A DNA stretch of 64,000 bases, taken from positions 1-64,000 of the forward strand of contig JAVTVY010025165.1 in NCBI GenBank assembly GCA_036873755.1. The letters run 5' to 3'. Position numbers and translations under genes: made by a program. Source of the stretch: Hanleya hanleyi. Its lineage: Eukaryota > Mollusca > Polyplacophora > Lepidopleurida > Hanleyidae. Below, piece after piece: positions 52,290 through 64,000 of this stretch. Below the pieces are notes generated by a model that ran no database searches, was not told the origin of the DNA, and saw nothing but the letters and a program-made list of their open reading frames with translations. The stretch's first letter is position 1; each line of letters opens with the position of its first letter.

Positions 52290-53877
52290 CATAGGGCATG
52301 ATAACGATAGTGAGTCACATATACATGTATACAAAGGCTATATGACATGATAACGAGAGTGAGTCACATATACATGTATACAAAGTCTATATGACACGAT
52401 AACGAGAGTGAGTCACATATACATGTATACAAAGTCTATATGACACGATAACGATAGTGAGTCACATATACATGTATACAAAGGCTATATGACATGATAA
52501 CGAGAGTGAGTCACATATACATGTATACAAAGGCTATATGACATGATAACGAGAGTGAGTCACATATACATGTATACAAAGTCTATATGACATGATAACG
52601 AGAGTAAGTCACATATACATGTATACAGAGGCCATATGGCATGATGAGAGTAAGTCGCATATACATGTATGCAAAGGCTATATGGCATGATAACGAGAGT
52701 GAGTCACATATACATGTATACAAAGGCTATATGACATGATAACGAGAGTGAGTCACATATACATGTATACAGAGGCCATATGGCATGATGAGAGTAAGTC
52801 GCATATACATGTATGCAAAGGCTATATGGCATGATGAGAGTAAGTCACATATACATGTATACAAAGGCTATATGACATGATAACGAGAGTGAGTCACATA
52901 TACATGTATACAGAGGCCATATGGCATGATGAGAGTAAGTCGCATATACATGTATACAAAGGCTATATGGCATGATGAGAGTAAGTCACATATACATGTA
53001 TACAAAGGCTATATGACATGATAACGAGAGTGAGTCACATATACATGTATACAGAGGCCATATGGCATGATGAGAGTAAGTCGCATATACATGTATACAA
53101 AGGCTATATGACATGATAACGAGAGTGAGTCACATATACATGTATACAAAGGCTATATGGCATGATAACGAGAGTGAGTCACATATACATGTATACAGAG
53201 GCTATAAGGCATGATAACGAGAGAAAGTCACATATACATGTGTAGAGAGGCTATATGGCATGATAACGAGAATGAGTCCCATATACATGTATACAGAGGC
53301 TATATGGCATGATAACGAGAGAAAGTCACATATACATGTGTAGAGAGGCTATATGGCATGATAACGAGAATGAGTCCCATATACATGTACACAGAGGCTA
53401 TATGGCATGATAACGAGAGAAAGTCACATATACATGTGTAGAGAGGCTATATGGCATGATAACGAGAATGAGTCACGTATACATGTATACAGAGGCTATA
53501 TGGCATGATAACGAAAAATGAGGCACATATACATGTATACAAAGGCTATATGGCATGATAACGAGAGAAAGTCTCATATACATGTGTAGAGAGGCTATAT
53601 GGCATGATAAGGAGAATGAGTCACGTATACATGTATACAGAGGCTATATGGCATGATAACGAGAATGAGTCACATATACATGTATACAGAGGCTATATGG
53701 CATGATAACGAGAATGAGTCACATATACATGTATACAAAGGCTATATGGCATGATAACGAGAGGAAGTCACATATACATGTGTAGAGAGGCTATATGGCA
53801 TGATAACGAGAGGAAGTCACATGTACATGTGTAGAGAGGCTATATGGCATGATAACGAGAATGAGTCACATATACAT
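52290..53877 (+). repeat. 49-bp minisatellite with AP-1-like sites
   Basis: About 32 units of 'gtgagtcacatatacatgta' plus 'ggctatat(g/a)acatgataac', with 45-bp variants in a repeating pattern (52,600-53,100) and a diverged right half. About 17 units keep TGAGTCA, the AP-1 consensus. The ATACATGTAT palindrome is in nearly every unit. Confidence 0.95.
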
Positions 53878-54017
53878 TTTTCAAAAGTGGAAGGCACGGG
53901 CACAGGGATTTATAAATCTCTTACCTTAAAAATGTTCCTAGAGACAAGTTTCGTATAGAGTTCAAATAGGGCCGCTATATATTAGCTTATGCCATGTAGA
54001 ATTTCACGTGATAATGA

Positions 54018-56131
54018 TCACGATGTGGGATGACGTTTACTCCTTACCAATAAATCGCGTAAGCTCCGATTTTTTGAGTACGCTATGATAGGTCTCAGAT
54101 TAAATGGCAAGCGGAGTTTTGTTTGGAGTGTTTCGTATTCCTCCTTCAGTATACGGGCCGCTTCAACATTCCTATGGCTATATTGGAGAACGAAGGGAAT
54201 ACACTCTTTGTTAGCAACTTTACCTGGGTCTATGTTCATACCAAATGGTTGCCGTGTTTGCCGTGTTTGCCGTGTCACAGTTTAGTTGATCCTTAAGCTT
54301 GTATTCATTTTTGGTCTGTTCGCTTTTGAAAGTTGATTGTGTAGCAAGTACTTCGTCCAGTTTACACTGAGGTTTTAGACATTTGGAGGTCTTACCATTG
54401 CCATGATTAGGGCGTTTATGTTTTATCCTTACAGGTTCTGACTCACGACCGTCATTTATCTGGCAGTTTGTGATTTGGCGAAGTGTTTCAGATTTAATAT
54501 GCCGTAAAAACCGGGCGGAATAGCCTCTAGGTTTCATTGCCCGAAACAGGATCGCACATGAGTGGTGAAAAACTGTATATCGCTCGAATATCTATGGAAT
54601 CGAATGATTTGAGATTTGACTATGCCCTTAAATATATGGGTCGGGTGAAAAGATTTGGCATGTAGGAGTTCGTGGGTATCAGTTGGTTTAAAAAAGACCT
54701 TGTAATCTAAATATCCAGTGTTCTGAAACCCAGGTCCCTTAAAAACTGTTAGGTCCAAAAAATCCACAGAAGAGTCATGAATAACTACTTCGAGTTTGAT
54801 ATTTGGGTCATGGTTATTTAGAGTTTCGAAAAATACTCCGAAATCTTCCTTGGGATGGTTATAAAGTACAAAAATGGCATCTAAATATAAGAGAGGCTGT
54901 TTATCTAATTTCTTAAAGCCTGCTCTTCCCAATGAGCTACATAGATAGTGGCAAAATTTGGACTGAACTTTTTACCCATTGCACAACCACTAATTTGTTG
55001 ATAGAACTCTCTATTGAATTCGAAGTCATTACCTTTTAGACTAATTTCTAATAATTCCAAAAGTTCTTCGTCTGGGCGATTGGGATCGGGAAATCTTTGA
55101 AAAGCATCTTTAACAGCTTGAATACCTTTATCAATGTCAATATTAGTGTACATGGATTCAATATCCATAGTGACAAGTAAGGTGTTGGGAGGAGCTTGGA
55201 TGCTGGAAGTTTTGACAGGAAATCTTCAGTGTTTTTCAAATAACTACTATATCGGTTAGCGATAGGCTTCAAGTAGTAGACAATGTATTCCGAAATGTGG
55301 TAAGAATTTGACCCACAGTCTGAAATAATAGGGCGCCCAGGGGGTGTAAGGTTATCTATCCACTTATCTACAGGTTTATGAATTTTTGGTAAGATATAGA
55401 ACTGTCTCGATCTTGCGTCTCTTTTGGGTGCTATTAAAGTATTCACACTGTTTGTTCGAAATGATTTGCCTCCTATTTAGATCTGCCACAATGTTGAGCA
55501 GCCTTGGATGATCTTGGGGCCATATTTCTCCATCCAGTTTTTTGTGATGTTTAGGGTTGCCAAGTAACCTTTGGGCTTCTTTGACATAGTTTTCCCTTGA
55601 CATTATAACTGTAGCTGAGCCCTTATCTGCAGGTTTTAACACGATTTTGTGGTTTTTGCGTAGTTTTGTTAAAGATTGGCGTTCATAGAAGGATAAATTT
55701 GGAATGTTTCCGAATCGCCCATTTGAAATTAGGTCATTAATTCGGTCTGAAAGGGCCTTAACAGCTTTTGGAATTTCTTGGTCAACATTTGGTGGTACAT
55801 ACCCAGATTTCTCTGTGAAGGGTGGTCTTTCTCCAGCTGAAAATCTGAAGCGGTCTGCTAGACTCACCCGACGATTGAATTCATTAGTGATCTCAGATGT
55901 TTGCATCATCTTCTCTATATGTTGATCTATGCGGTCCTCAGGTGTAGGTTTTGATCTAGGTGTCGGGACAAAGGAAAGGCCCCGACTGAGAAGAGAGATG
56001 TCAGATTTTGTTAGTTCAAGGTCACCAGTCAGATTTACTATACTAGTACCTAGACCAAGAGTAGGGTGGCACGTGCCCTGTCCCAAATTTAGTTTAAACC
56101 TATAGTATTGAGCCAGTGTGAATACAGGCAA
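54018..56131 (-). pseudogene. Second Penelope-like RT, decayed
   Basis: Minus-strand pieces in order: LSRGLSFVPTP and VLKPADKGSATVIMSR (55,376-56,131); FYILPKIHKP and GRPIISDCGSNS (55,048-55,446); MDIESMYTNI and GCAMGKKFSPNFATIYV (54,905-55,168); LYLDAIFVLYNHPKEDF (54,534-54,932), where the second Asp of the catalytic pair is Ala; then IPFVLQYSH and RSLRDLLVRSK (54,018-54,278). At least four frame changes. No GIY-YIG domain follows; the minisatellite begins about 140 bp beyond the end. Confidence 0.8.
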
Positions 56132-56502
56132 TTTGCGGTATCTTCAGTCCAGTGAATGTTGTCCCTACCAACCTTGAATTTGCCAGGATCGATTCTATGG
56201 ATAATTTTGAGTTGTCTTTTTGAAGAGGCAAATTCATTTATCTGATTTATGCAAAAGCATTCACTGGCTGGAAGTGTGTCCGAAACTTGGAGCTGTGTAA
56301 AATACAATTTTGACTTGGGAAATTTACGTCTCAAACAGCTCAACATATTGCTCATATTACTTCTGGCTTTTGAAGGATCTTCTGCTTTGTTATTTACACC
56401 AATATTCAAGAGAATTTTGTCGGATTGGGAAGGCCCGTTGTAGCGGTCCAAAATCTGTGTGAAATGTTGAAACTTAGCGCCAGGATAGCACTCTACTTGC
56501 AC
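56089..56502 (-). CDS. SGNH-hydrolase-like frame ahead of the PLE RT
   Basis: 137 codons. VECYPGAKFQ, KILLNIGVNNKAEDP (block III-like), YFTQLQVSD and 'DNIHWTEDTANCLYSHWL' (block V D-x-x-H-W) are SGNH/GDSL features; the block I GDS is not in this frame. It overlaps the RT frame by about 40 bp on the same strand and may be its upstream domain. Confidence 0.55.
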   Translation of the reverse strand: MQVECYPGAKFQHFTQILDRYNGPSQSDKILLNIGVNNKAEDPSKARSNMSNMLSCLRRKFPKSKLYFTQLQVSDTLPASECFCINQINEFASSKRQLKIIHRIDPGKFKVGRDNIHWTEDTANCLYSHWLNTIGLN

Positions 56503-56624
56503 ATCAGGATGAGGGTCCGAATTAATACATGAAAGATTTGATGAGCCGAAAAGCAGAACCTTTTTGGTAACTGCTGGGAGACGCCATTCCCTTTTGTTTT
56601 GAGTTTCGTGCCTAAATTGCCAGA

Positions 56625-58265
56625 ATCTAAGACAAGTAATTAACTTTCCTCAAACTTTTGACCAAATAATATTAAAAATTAAGAGGTGTCTACAGCCTAT
56701 ACACCCAATCAGCCTCAAACAGTTTCTTAGTATCATAAAAATGCTTTTAGTGGGTCATTTCTAATCCTAAAATTGACGGGAGAATGACAGCGTTCCAGTT
56801 TTCGCTCCGAACGCGTAACCTTGGATCCATGTCTTGCTCATGGGCACGTGATATTTAGATAGAAAAATCCTGAACAACTACCAAATTTGTTAACCATATT
56901 TTTCGTTATACCAAGCGGTTGGTCATTTGGAAGATATTCCAACATCACTCTTATTAATAATATCTAATTGCATTTATCCCCAAAATATGTAAAATAAGCA
57001 CAAATGGCTAGAGTTTTAGAACTATCTTTCGAGTCGTCAACCATCGCTTGCCGCTACATTCATATACGTTGCATAGTCGACACTCTGACGAATCATCTGA
57101 TATATAGTAATCTTACATTGGCCAAAAGACACGCGATGACATTGACGATTATCCCCATTTTTATCTCTAAAAAGTTATGCCTATCAACTTTGTATGTCAA
57201 AGTATACTGAAAAGACGGCACATGACGGGCGCTCGGAGAAATTATAGAGGTATAACCTACATGTAGCATAGTTCGCTTGCACAGGACGACGAACGAGAAC
57301 AGCTGGCCTACAACCACCGGTCCAAGTTAGCTAAATAATACGGTCCTAGTCACCCCCAGCGAGGGTTTCAGATAATTTTATTACGAATCAACCAACTCTG
57401 AAACTGCCGTACATCTAATCTCTATCCCCTCCTGCGCACTATTTTAAAATCCTGCTCACTATTGTGAAATAGTAACGCATATATCGCCGTCTGAATTTTC
57501 CAGTCGACAACTTCCACTTTATACGCGCGATGTTCAATTGCAAACGGCCTAGCACAGATAACAGTGACGTCACCAACATGGCGCGTAGAGAGTGGAAGTT
57601 GTCAACTGAAAAATTCAGACAGCGATGTACGGCAGTTTCAGAGGTGCGTGATTCGTAATAAAATTATCTAAAACCCTCGCTGGAGGTGACTGGGACCGTC
57701 GTATAGCCCTCATACTAGAGGGCTATATATTATTTAGCTAGTCCAAGTCGACTGCAAAACTTTCTTCTCACTTTATTGTAACATTCAGCGATTGTTTCGA
57801 AAATAAAGCTCAGCACACATATTCAACAAATCAGGAGAAAGGAGAAAATACCAGAATTTCTCGAGAAAGCAAGAAAGCCAGTGCATGGAGCAAACAGGTC
57901 ATTCCTGGAAGCAGTGTTTTAACTACAGTGTGGATGTAATACAATACCTGGACTGCATAATGCATACTCACTCTGCTGACGTTTTTAACGCGAACTGTAT
58001 TACCTGTATGTGAAGAGAAACCGGGGGTTTCAAGACAATACCACTGCTCCGGTGAATAGTATGCAACCTAAACTAGGTTGAATTTTCTCAATTTCTTTGA
58101 TCTGATGCATTTATTCTAAAACGGAAATTGGAATAATTCTGTATCTTTAACTCGAGCGGGCAATTCTCAGTTTCTTCCGTGTTTGCGGTCAATATCGTAA
58201 TTTAAGTTAAAACCATAGTTCACAGAAAATCCCACGATTGTCTCAATATACTCTAGAATTCCAGT
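56625..58265 (+). repeat. Duplicated block, copy 1
   Basis: Matches 60,150-61,260 in order ('caagtaattaactttcctca', 'cgaacgcgtaaccttggatc', 'accaccggtcc', 'gtcgactgcaaaactt', 'gtcaatatcgtaattta'). Contains a MITE absent from copy 2. No gene. Confidence 0.85.
57328..57740. mobile_element. 413-bp foldback MITE with 8-bp target duplication (hAT-like)
   Basis: Flanked by 'gtccaagt' at 57,320-57,327 and 57,741-57,748. TIRs begin TAGCTAAATAATA. The halves are reverse complements around 57,565, with 'cagtgacgtcaccaacatgg' at the centre. The second copy of the host block (60,690) is an empty site. Confidence 0.88.
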
Positions 58266-59025
58266 TTTTTTGCTCATCGTATCAGCAACCAAGTGTCTGA
58301 TGGTTTGAACACTGTCCGTACTGTAAATATAGGACTGCTGACAAGTTAGCCCCTAAATTATTCATATTCACTAAATTGATGATATAATTAATATTCATCT
58401 GAAGTATTATAAACCCACCAATATGGACACTTGTATACATGGTAAAATTTTGAAAAAAATGTTCCCAACTCATGGAACGATTTAAGCCTCTCCTCATTGA
58501 CTATAACTATTGACCGACGGGCACAGACTGATTCTCATCTACTTCCAAAACAGCGTTACCCATGACTATTTTCGCCTCTTGCAGACCATTTAAAAAACTA
58601 CTACTGTACTCAGCACATAATAAATTTAATACGTATTTCAGTAGTTTACAGCCATTTGAAAATTCCATTGGTGATATCCCTTAAGTAAGATTAGATTAGG
58701 TTATCAGTGGTTTAACTCGGGTAAAGAAACTAACGGTCATAACGAGTGGTTTTTGAACGTTATCACTGTTAATTTTTTCAGACTGGCCTTCTAATTACTC
58801 CTGATTTGGGACTAAATAAATATGACTCATTTTTCCTAGAATTGCCTCCATTTCAAAGTTAACAATGCTTTCAGTTGAGTGGTCGCCTTTTTGGATTTTT
58901 CGTATTATTAAACTTTGAGCTGTGATGAAATCATTTCTAGGACAAAATTAGAAAACAATAAAGCACACTTTTATTCATAGGAACCTCAAAGTTCAAATAT
59001 TTTTGATGAATACTTTCCAGGTGAG
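58266..59025. other. No gene seen
   Basis: AT-rich, short frames only. Confidence 0.45.
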
Positions 59026-59028
59026 GAT

Positions 59029-59335
59029 ATTTGAGTGAGTGAGTAAATATGATTTAACGTCGCTTTCAACTATATTTCAGTCATATCATGACGTCGGGCC
59101 CTATTCCTTTTCACACCGGGAACCTCAGGATGGGGTCCTTTTTACACCCGCAAACCCCACGGATGGGTTCCTATTCCGTTTGACAACAGGGAACCCCACA
59201 GGTGTCTCAGTTAGTCGCTTCTTCCGACAAGCTGTCTGTGGATCTGAGATCTCTTCTTACTATGACCTGCGGTGTGCACAACATCACAGGTCAATCCCCG
59301 GAAGCCCCACGGTGCGAGGAGATATGAAGGCTATC
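59029..59335 (+). repeat. Gastropod-type dispersed repeat (SINE-like)
   Basis: 'gagtgagtgagtaaatatga', 'tttaacgtcgctttcaacta', then 'cagttagtcgcttcttccga' and 'caagctgtctgtgg'. The layout resembles a very abundant gastropod repeat, from memory. Confidence 0.65.
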
Positions 59336-59636
59336 GCTCCATTAAGTTCACGTAATTCAGTTTCACTAAACATCAGAACCAAACTAGTCTTTAAATTTAA
59401 ATCTCTCGAATGAAGAGTTTTCTGGAAATATATAACTGTTTTTGGTGAGTTTATATGTTGTACGGTATCCAAGTTGATCAAAGTTGTGTACAATTTTTCC
59501 AAGAAACCTTAGAGCGATGAATAGAGAACAGACCATTAACATTACATGACCGGGGCTTTTAGAAGCTGCCCGGGTCTGGGAGGGCATTTCGCTTATATTG
59601 ATGTGATCAATACAAGCGTCTAGTCCGTCATTCAAT

Positions 59637-59965
59637 ATTCAGCCGTCGTCCATCAAAGAATTTCCGCGTCCATAATTCATGTAGCAGCTTTAGCACCGAA
59701 TTAAAAAAAAACAACAATCATAGTATACATAAACATAGGCTAGTTTTCTCATGCAAGAGAGAAGCGGTCAACAGTTTTCAATGATGCCGGCAAGGCATCA
59801 TGATGTTCCAGAAATGTCAAATCCGTATCGCTCATCAGTATCTTACTCCATATGATTTTCGTTGTAAAATCCTTATCTTTAGAAGGATGCATCTCAGTCA
59901 CGCTTTGATATGACTGTTCATATGAACACCATGAGGTTATTGAGGTACATTGATTCATACGGCCC
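59637..59965 (-). repeat. PLE 3' tail, minus-strand copy
   Basis: Reverse complement of 38,219-38,590 with several indels. The tail frame is broken after DRFSLA. Confidence 0.8.
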
Positions 59966-60149
59966 CTAGCCCGTGGTTAAGAGGAATTATAGAATAACCA
60001 TTATTTTGCGAGTGTCGTATGTATACAATTATCTCAATTTGCATGCAAGCCTTCAGATAAAATCTGTCAGACAAGATGGCGAAACTCAATTAAGGGTAGC
60101 CGATTAGCAGTGTAGGTGAGCTACGCATATTTATCTAAGACATGGCGAT

Positions 60150-61260
60150 TAACGGATCAAGTAATTAACTTTCCTCAGTGCTTCGACCAAATAATATTGG
60201 AAATTAAAGAGTATCCGCAGCCTTCATACCAACTCAGCCTCAACCATTTCCTAGTATCATAAAAAATGGTTGTGCAAATGTAACAGGCCATTTCTAATCC
60301 TAAATTCCAGCATTTTACGAAAGAAAGATAGTGTTCCAGGCGCTCCGAACGCGTAACCTTGGATCCATGTCGTGCTCACGGGCACCCCCTCTCCCCATCT
60401 CTCGTCTATGATATTTAGATAGAAAAAACCCGGAACAACTCTCCAATTTATCACCTTTGGAAGATATTCCAACACAACTCTTATTTATAATACCTAACTG
60501 CATTTATTGCCAAAATATGTAAAATTTGCAGAAATGAAGCGAGTTTGTAGAACTATATTTCGGATCGTCAACCACCTCTTGCCGCTACATTCATTACATT
60601 GGCGAGACATGCGATGACACTGACCATTGCTAGGGGTATTACCTACATGTAGCACAGTTTGCGAGCGAGAACAGTTGGCCTACAACCACCGGTCCCGAAA
60701 GTCGACTGCAAAACTTACATCTCGCCTCATTGTAACATTCAGCGATTGTTTGGAAAATAAAGGTTAGCACACATATTCAACAAATCAGGAGAAAAGAGAA
60801 AATACCAGAATTTCTCGAGAAACAAAGATGGAGCAAAAAGGTCATTCCCGGAAGCAAAGTTTTAGCATAGGGACTATTCACTACCGTACAGAGCGCCTGG
60901 AAGACTGACCCTCTTGTACTTTAGCCTGGAACTACATACTTATGTTGTTGATTACCACTCATCCCACTTCACGTGAAATGTACCAAACCACACTCCAACG
61001 CAATCAATTTTTGAGAACGCAAACTGTATTCTGAGACGAGCACATTTCGTTCGTCTGAGCATGCATCTAAAGCAGGAAATTTGATTAATTCTGTTGGGTT
61101 TCCACTCGCGTGTATCTTCACATCGAGCGTACCCTTCTTCGTTCCTTGCATGTTTTCGGTCAATATCGTAATTTAAAAAGTTCAAACCCGTAGTTCACAG
61201 AAAAGTCCCATGATTGTCTCAATATACTCTCGAATTCCAGTCTTTTTTCTGATCGTAGTA
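60150..61260 (+). repeat. Duplicated block, copy 2
   Basis: See 56,625-58,265. This copy lacks the MITE and several short segments. Confidence 0.85.
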
Positions 61261-62390
61261 GACGAGCGACGATTGGCAAAAAAAGCCTTATTTTAGGAGT
61301 AAACAGAGGCAAACTATATATAATTTGGACTCTCTTCTTTCAGATGAGGTAGGATGTGGTGGTGAAAAGTATTGCCGTATGCTGAAAAAATTAGGAAATA
61401 CAAGAACAATTGGATTGCATCTTTCTACTTTTAAAATGGGAGTATACGTATTAAAATGACTATATCTTCACTCGTACCAGGCATATGGCAAAATGGTTGG
61501 TGTCAATTGATTGCGCAGAGGTTCTTCAATCGTCTAATATCAAAAAGTATTATGACGTCATTGATCGGTGACGTCACAGAGGGGCCATCTCCAAAATACA
61601 ATTAAATTGCGTCAAACGCACTGAAAACTATGTCAAAAGTTTTTTTCTGGGCGAAATACATCGTTGTTAAATAGCCAAAAATGGTTCTTACGTCGAATTT
61701 AGTCATCGGTCAAATACTTCGGCAAAGATTTGGTGGGATTACCTTTTAAATCCTCAATATAACGAGCGTCATTCAACATAGGATATTAGGTAAAAAAAAC
61801 ACTGACTACTGCATTAGAGGACGGGTTTCTCGGATGTCAGCCACCAAAAATAATCTAGTTCCATGATTTAGACATTCAGAGTCATTTGACGTCGTAGCTG
61901 TATATTGTTTTGTCAAACGTGCAAATTAGTTTAAAATTGTAATGGGGGATGGTTTCAAAATATCCACAAAACATACGGGAAGACGCAGAGTGGCACAAAG
62001 GTACAAAATTGGTGAAAGAGTGCTGTGAGCATCAGTGTTTACATCAGTTGTTTATCTAATTTTCTGACAGCATTAAATAGATCACTGCAATACAAAAACA
62101 TGTCTATAAACATACCCACTCTCCTGGTATGTCCCGATACCACAACAGCCTGAGTATAGGAGTTTTATTATAATATCAAGTACTCATGTACCTCACAGCA
62201 ATTGTTTCAGATATTTTTGGGAGCATAATTATGTATATCCCTGGAATATCTTTCATCTGGGGCCAATAATTCACAAGTACAATAGGGCAGCCCAGAGATA
62301 GAACCCTTCAATAGAATAATAATACTTATTTATGTCAGACACATGATCTATAAAATGAACAAATTAATAGTAAGATTGCAGCCAAAAGAC
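61261..62390. other. No gene seen
   Basis: One 'ttgatcggtgacgtcacaga' CRE-like site at about 61,565. Nothing else recognisable. Confidence 0.45.
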
Positions 62391-62393
62391 AAA

Positions 62394-63270
62394 TTAATAG
62401 CGTGTTACAGAGATTTGGCGAGACCAATGACAAACTAAACGCGAAGTCTGAAACAATTCGGAAAGCCGCAAAGTTTTAAGTAAAAAGTTCTCTGTCGACA
62501 TCAGTCTGTTCCGTAGAGAATTAATCTGGCGTCGAATAACTTCATTAAATATGTAAGTAGCACTACAACTGCGCGGAGAGTGCATATAACCAGCGAAATA
62601 CGTTGTTGTATGTGACACGCAGTTTTTTCCAGTTACATGACGAGTACGAAGACCACAGATGGCTGCAATAGATACTGGTACAGTACGACGAGAAAAGTCT
62701 CATCTTGACACACATATAGAACTTTCGAGTCAAAATGTTGGCACGAATGCATACTGTTCTAGTTTGCACAGACATATCATAACTGTCAGTGAGATCGTTG
62801 AAGATAAAATGATCAAGATATTTGGCGTTGTCAACGTAATTCAGCTGTGAGCCAGACAGTTTAACAGAGTGTGCTCTCAGGTCATTGAACTTTATTGGAC
62901 GAAAACACATGCATAAGTATTTCTTAATGATGAAGACAATATTATTGTCAGTCGCCAAAATATCATATATCAAGTGGATTCTAAAGGCCCTTAGCAGAGG
63001 GACTAATATGGCATAAGTCCTCAGCGTGGCTGAAGAAAACTCCGGCTACATTACATCCTAAATTGGACCGAGATATTTTTATGTCGAGTTCATGTATGTA
63101 GATATTAAAGAACAGAGGAGACAGAATTCTCCTGGGCGAACTCGATTTGCAGCAGAGAACCCTCCGAGAAGACATACCCACATCCTGGTGGTCATGATAG
63201 AGGCAAAATGACACCATTGCCCACGTGACGCCAGGTCAAGGTTAGGCACTGGGTAATACTTTAACATTGG
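62394..63270 (-). pseudogene. Decayed non-LTR reverse transcriptase fragment
   Basis: In order on the minus strand: RRILSPLFFNIYIHELDIK (RT 'GGILSPLLFN' region) and SPSAKGL at 62,981-63,217; then VKLSGSQLNYVDNAKYLDHF, SYCTSIYCSHLWSSYSSC and YNNVFRWLYAL at 62,563-62,973; then IFNEVIRRQINSLRNRLMST at 62,394-62,618. The YADD motif is degraded to HAEDL. Only the C-terminal half of an ORF2 remains, with several frameshifts. Clade not assigned. Confidence 0.7.
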
Positions 63271-63575
63271 CTATACTGAAAATAATTAGCATTGTGGCTT
63301 TAAAAATACAAAATATCCAAACAATTTTGAAGATGTTATTGTCTCGGAGTTAAAGAGGCATTTGCAAACACAAATCATCGCATGTACATGTCCGTGCATA
63401 AAATAATACACCATTCCAATGTTAAGAAATGGTTCGCTGCTTAACCTCGGCGTGACGCCACATGGATCATAAAGTCGTGTCTCGCCTTTTGTCATTAGAG
63501 ACTTCCATCTCGGGATTGTCCTATTAATATTTATGATATATAATATCATCTCTTATCTCTCTTATTCTGTTTCGT
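63271..63575. other. No gene seen
   Basis: Possible continuation of the decayed LINE, but no motif can be read. Confidence 0.35.
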
Positions 63576-63577
63576 AC

Positions 63578-63870
63578 ATGGTGTCAGGGCAGAATTATCG
63601 CTCCTAGAGATATTTCTGCAGTAGGTATTGAAACATACCAATCTCAGAGATTTATCTGCTTTGACACATTTCATGTGTACGCTGTTTACCAGTGCTATTT
63701 CTTCTAATGTCCTCTGTGGTTTTCAAGGTATATAAGGCCCAAGTTCTGTACAGAATTATTACTGTGTTATTATCAGAGGTGTCGGGATCTTTTGTATAGT
63801 ATTGAAAAATACTAGTCTCAATTCCATTTTATCGGATTTACACATTTCATGTGTTTTCTTAAACAGCGCT
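63578..63870 (+). repeat. Two-copy tandem repeat of about 190 bp
   Basis: 'cagaattatcgctc...attgaaa(c/a)ata' and 'acacatttcatgtgt' recur at 63,580-63,680 and 63,750-63,870. Confidence 0.6.
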
Positions 63871-64000
63871 GTTTCTTATAGTGGAGCCAAGTCGTCATTA
63901 TTGTTGTCCCTCTTTTGTACTTGAGGTCCGTCGTTAACAGGAGCTAGGAATTCGTATAGGCACGGCTGATGAAGAGTATTCTTGCTACTTTAACACTACT

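Overview
The window is animal nuclear DNA, most likely from a mollusc and probably a gastropod. There is no operon-like gene order. A dispersed repeat near 59.03 kb, with a 'gttagtcgc...tacgacaagc'-like 3' part, and short 'ttaaggtttaacgtcgc...gcaatatttcagctatatagcga' cores (near 3.0, 7.85 and 33.2 kb) resemble families I remember as abundant in gastropods. The only host coding piece I can defend is one exon of a trypsin-like serine protease at 32,958-33,139 (minus strand). Almost everything else is mobile DNA or repeats.

Region 1-10,830 is a giant imperfect palindrome (arms about 1,317-5,050 and 5,740-9,541) built from Maverick/Polinton parts. Each arm carries, reading outward, a two-finger C2H2 gene, a three-finger C2H2 gene fused to the N-terminal domain of a Polinton DNA polymerase, a shared 3' processing module, two minisatellites, a tRNA-Leu(UAA)-like gene, CRE-rich units and NRF1-like palindromes. 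The outer left arm is tandemly duplicated (offset 1,621 bp) out to the window edge. A Polinton-type terminus motif at 10,817-10,830 may be the true right end. The centre holds a perfect 40-bp hairpin and a cruciform with a 2-nt loop.

Region 12,013-13,630 is a foldback element with a 6-bp target duplication (cacaac).

Region 14,022-32,555 is a Polinton with a perfect 6-bp target duplication (gagcga) and long terminal inverted repeats made of arrays of AAAATGGCGGC, a YY1-like motif. It keeps two small left-end genes, a broken chromodomain integrase, a membrane protein, an intact packaging ATPase, a remnant of a small basic protein and a frameshifted, C-terminally truncated family B DNA polymerase. 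I see no capsid or protease gene. A CR1/L2-like LINE (22.5-31.4 kb) sits inside it. The LINE's ORF1 is split by a 3.7-kb TIR element with a 3-bp duplication (TAG), which itself contains another Polinton-derived piece and a Penelope tail. The nesting gives a relative history: Polinton, then LINE, then TAG element.

Region 33-64 kb holds degenerate tandem repeats, a Penelope-like (PLE) reverse transcriptase at 36.45-38.6 kb, a 157-bp satellite (39.3-42.3 kb), two MITEs, a PLE fragment split by an insert (49.6-50.8 kb), a 49-bp minisatellite with AP-1-like sites (52.3-53.9 kb), a second decayed PLE next to an SGNH-hydrolase reading frame (54.0-56.5 kb, minus), a duplicated 1.1-1.6-kb block with a hAT-like MITE in only one copy, and a decayed LINE RT (62.4-63.3 kb, minus). 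Long stretches show no gene I can support.

The Polinton genes that survive share a simple plan: a TATA box about 44-53 bp upstream of the ATG, and for the ATPase a 3' module also found behind the zinc-finger genes of the palindrome. The palindrome is therefore best read as a non-autonomous relative of the same Polinton family.
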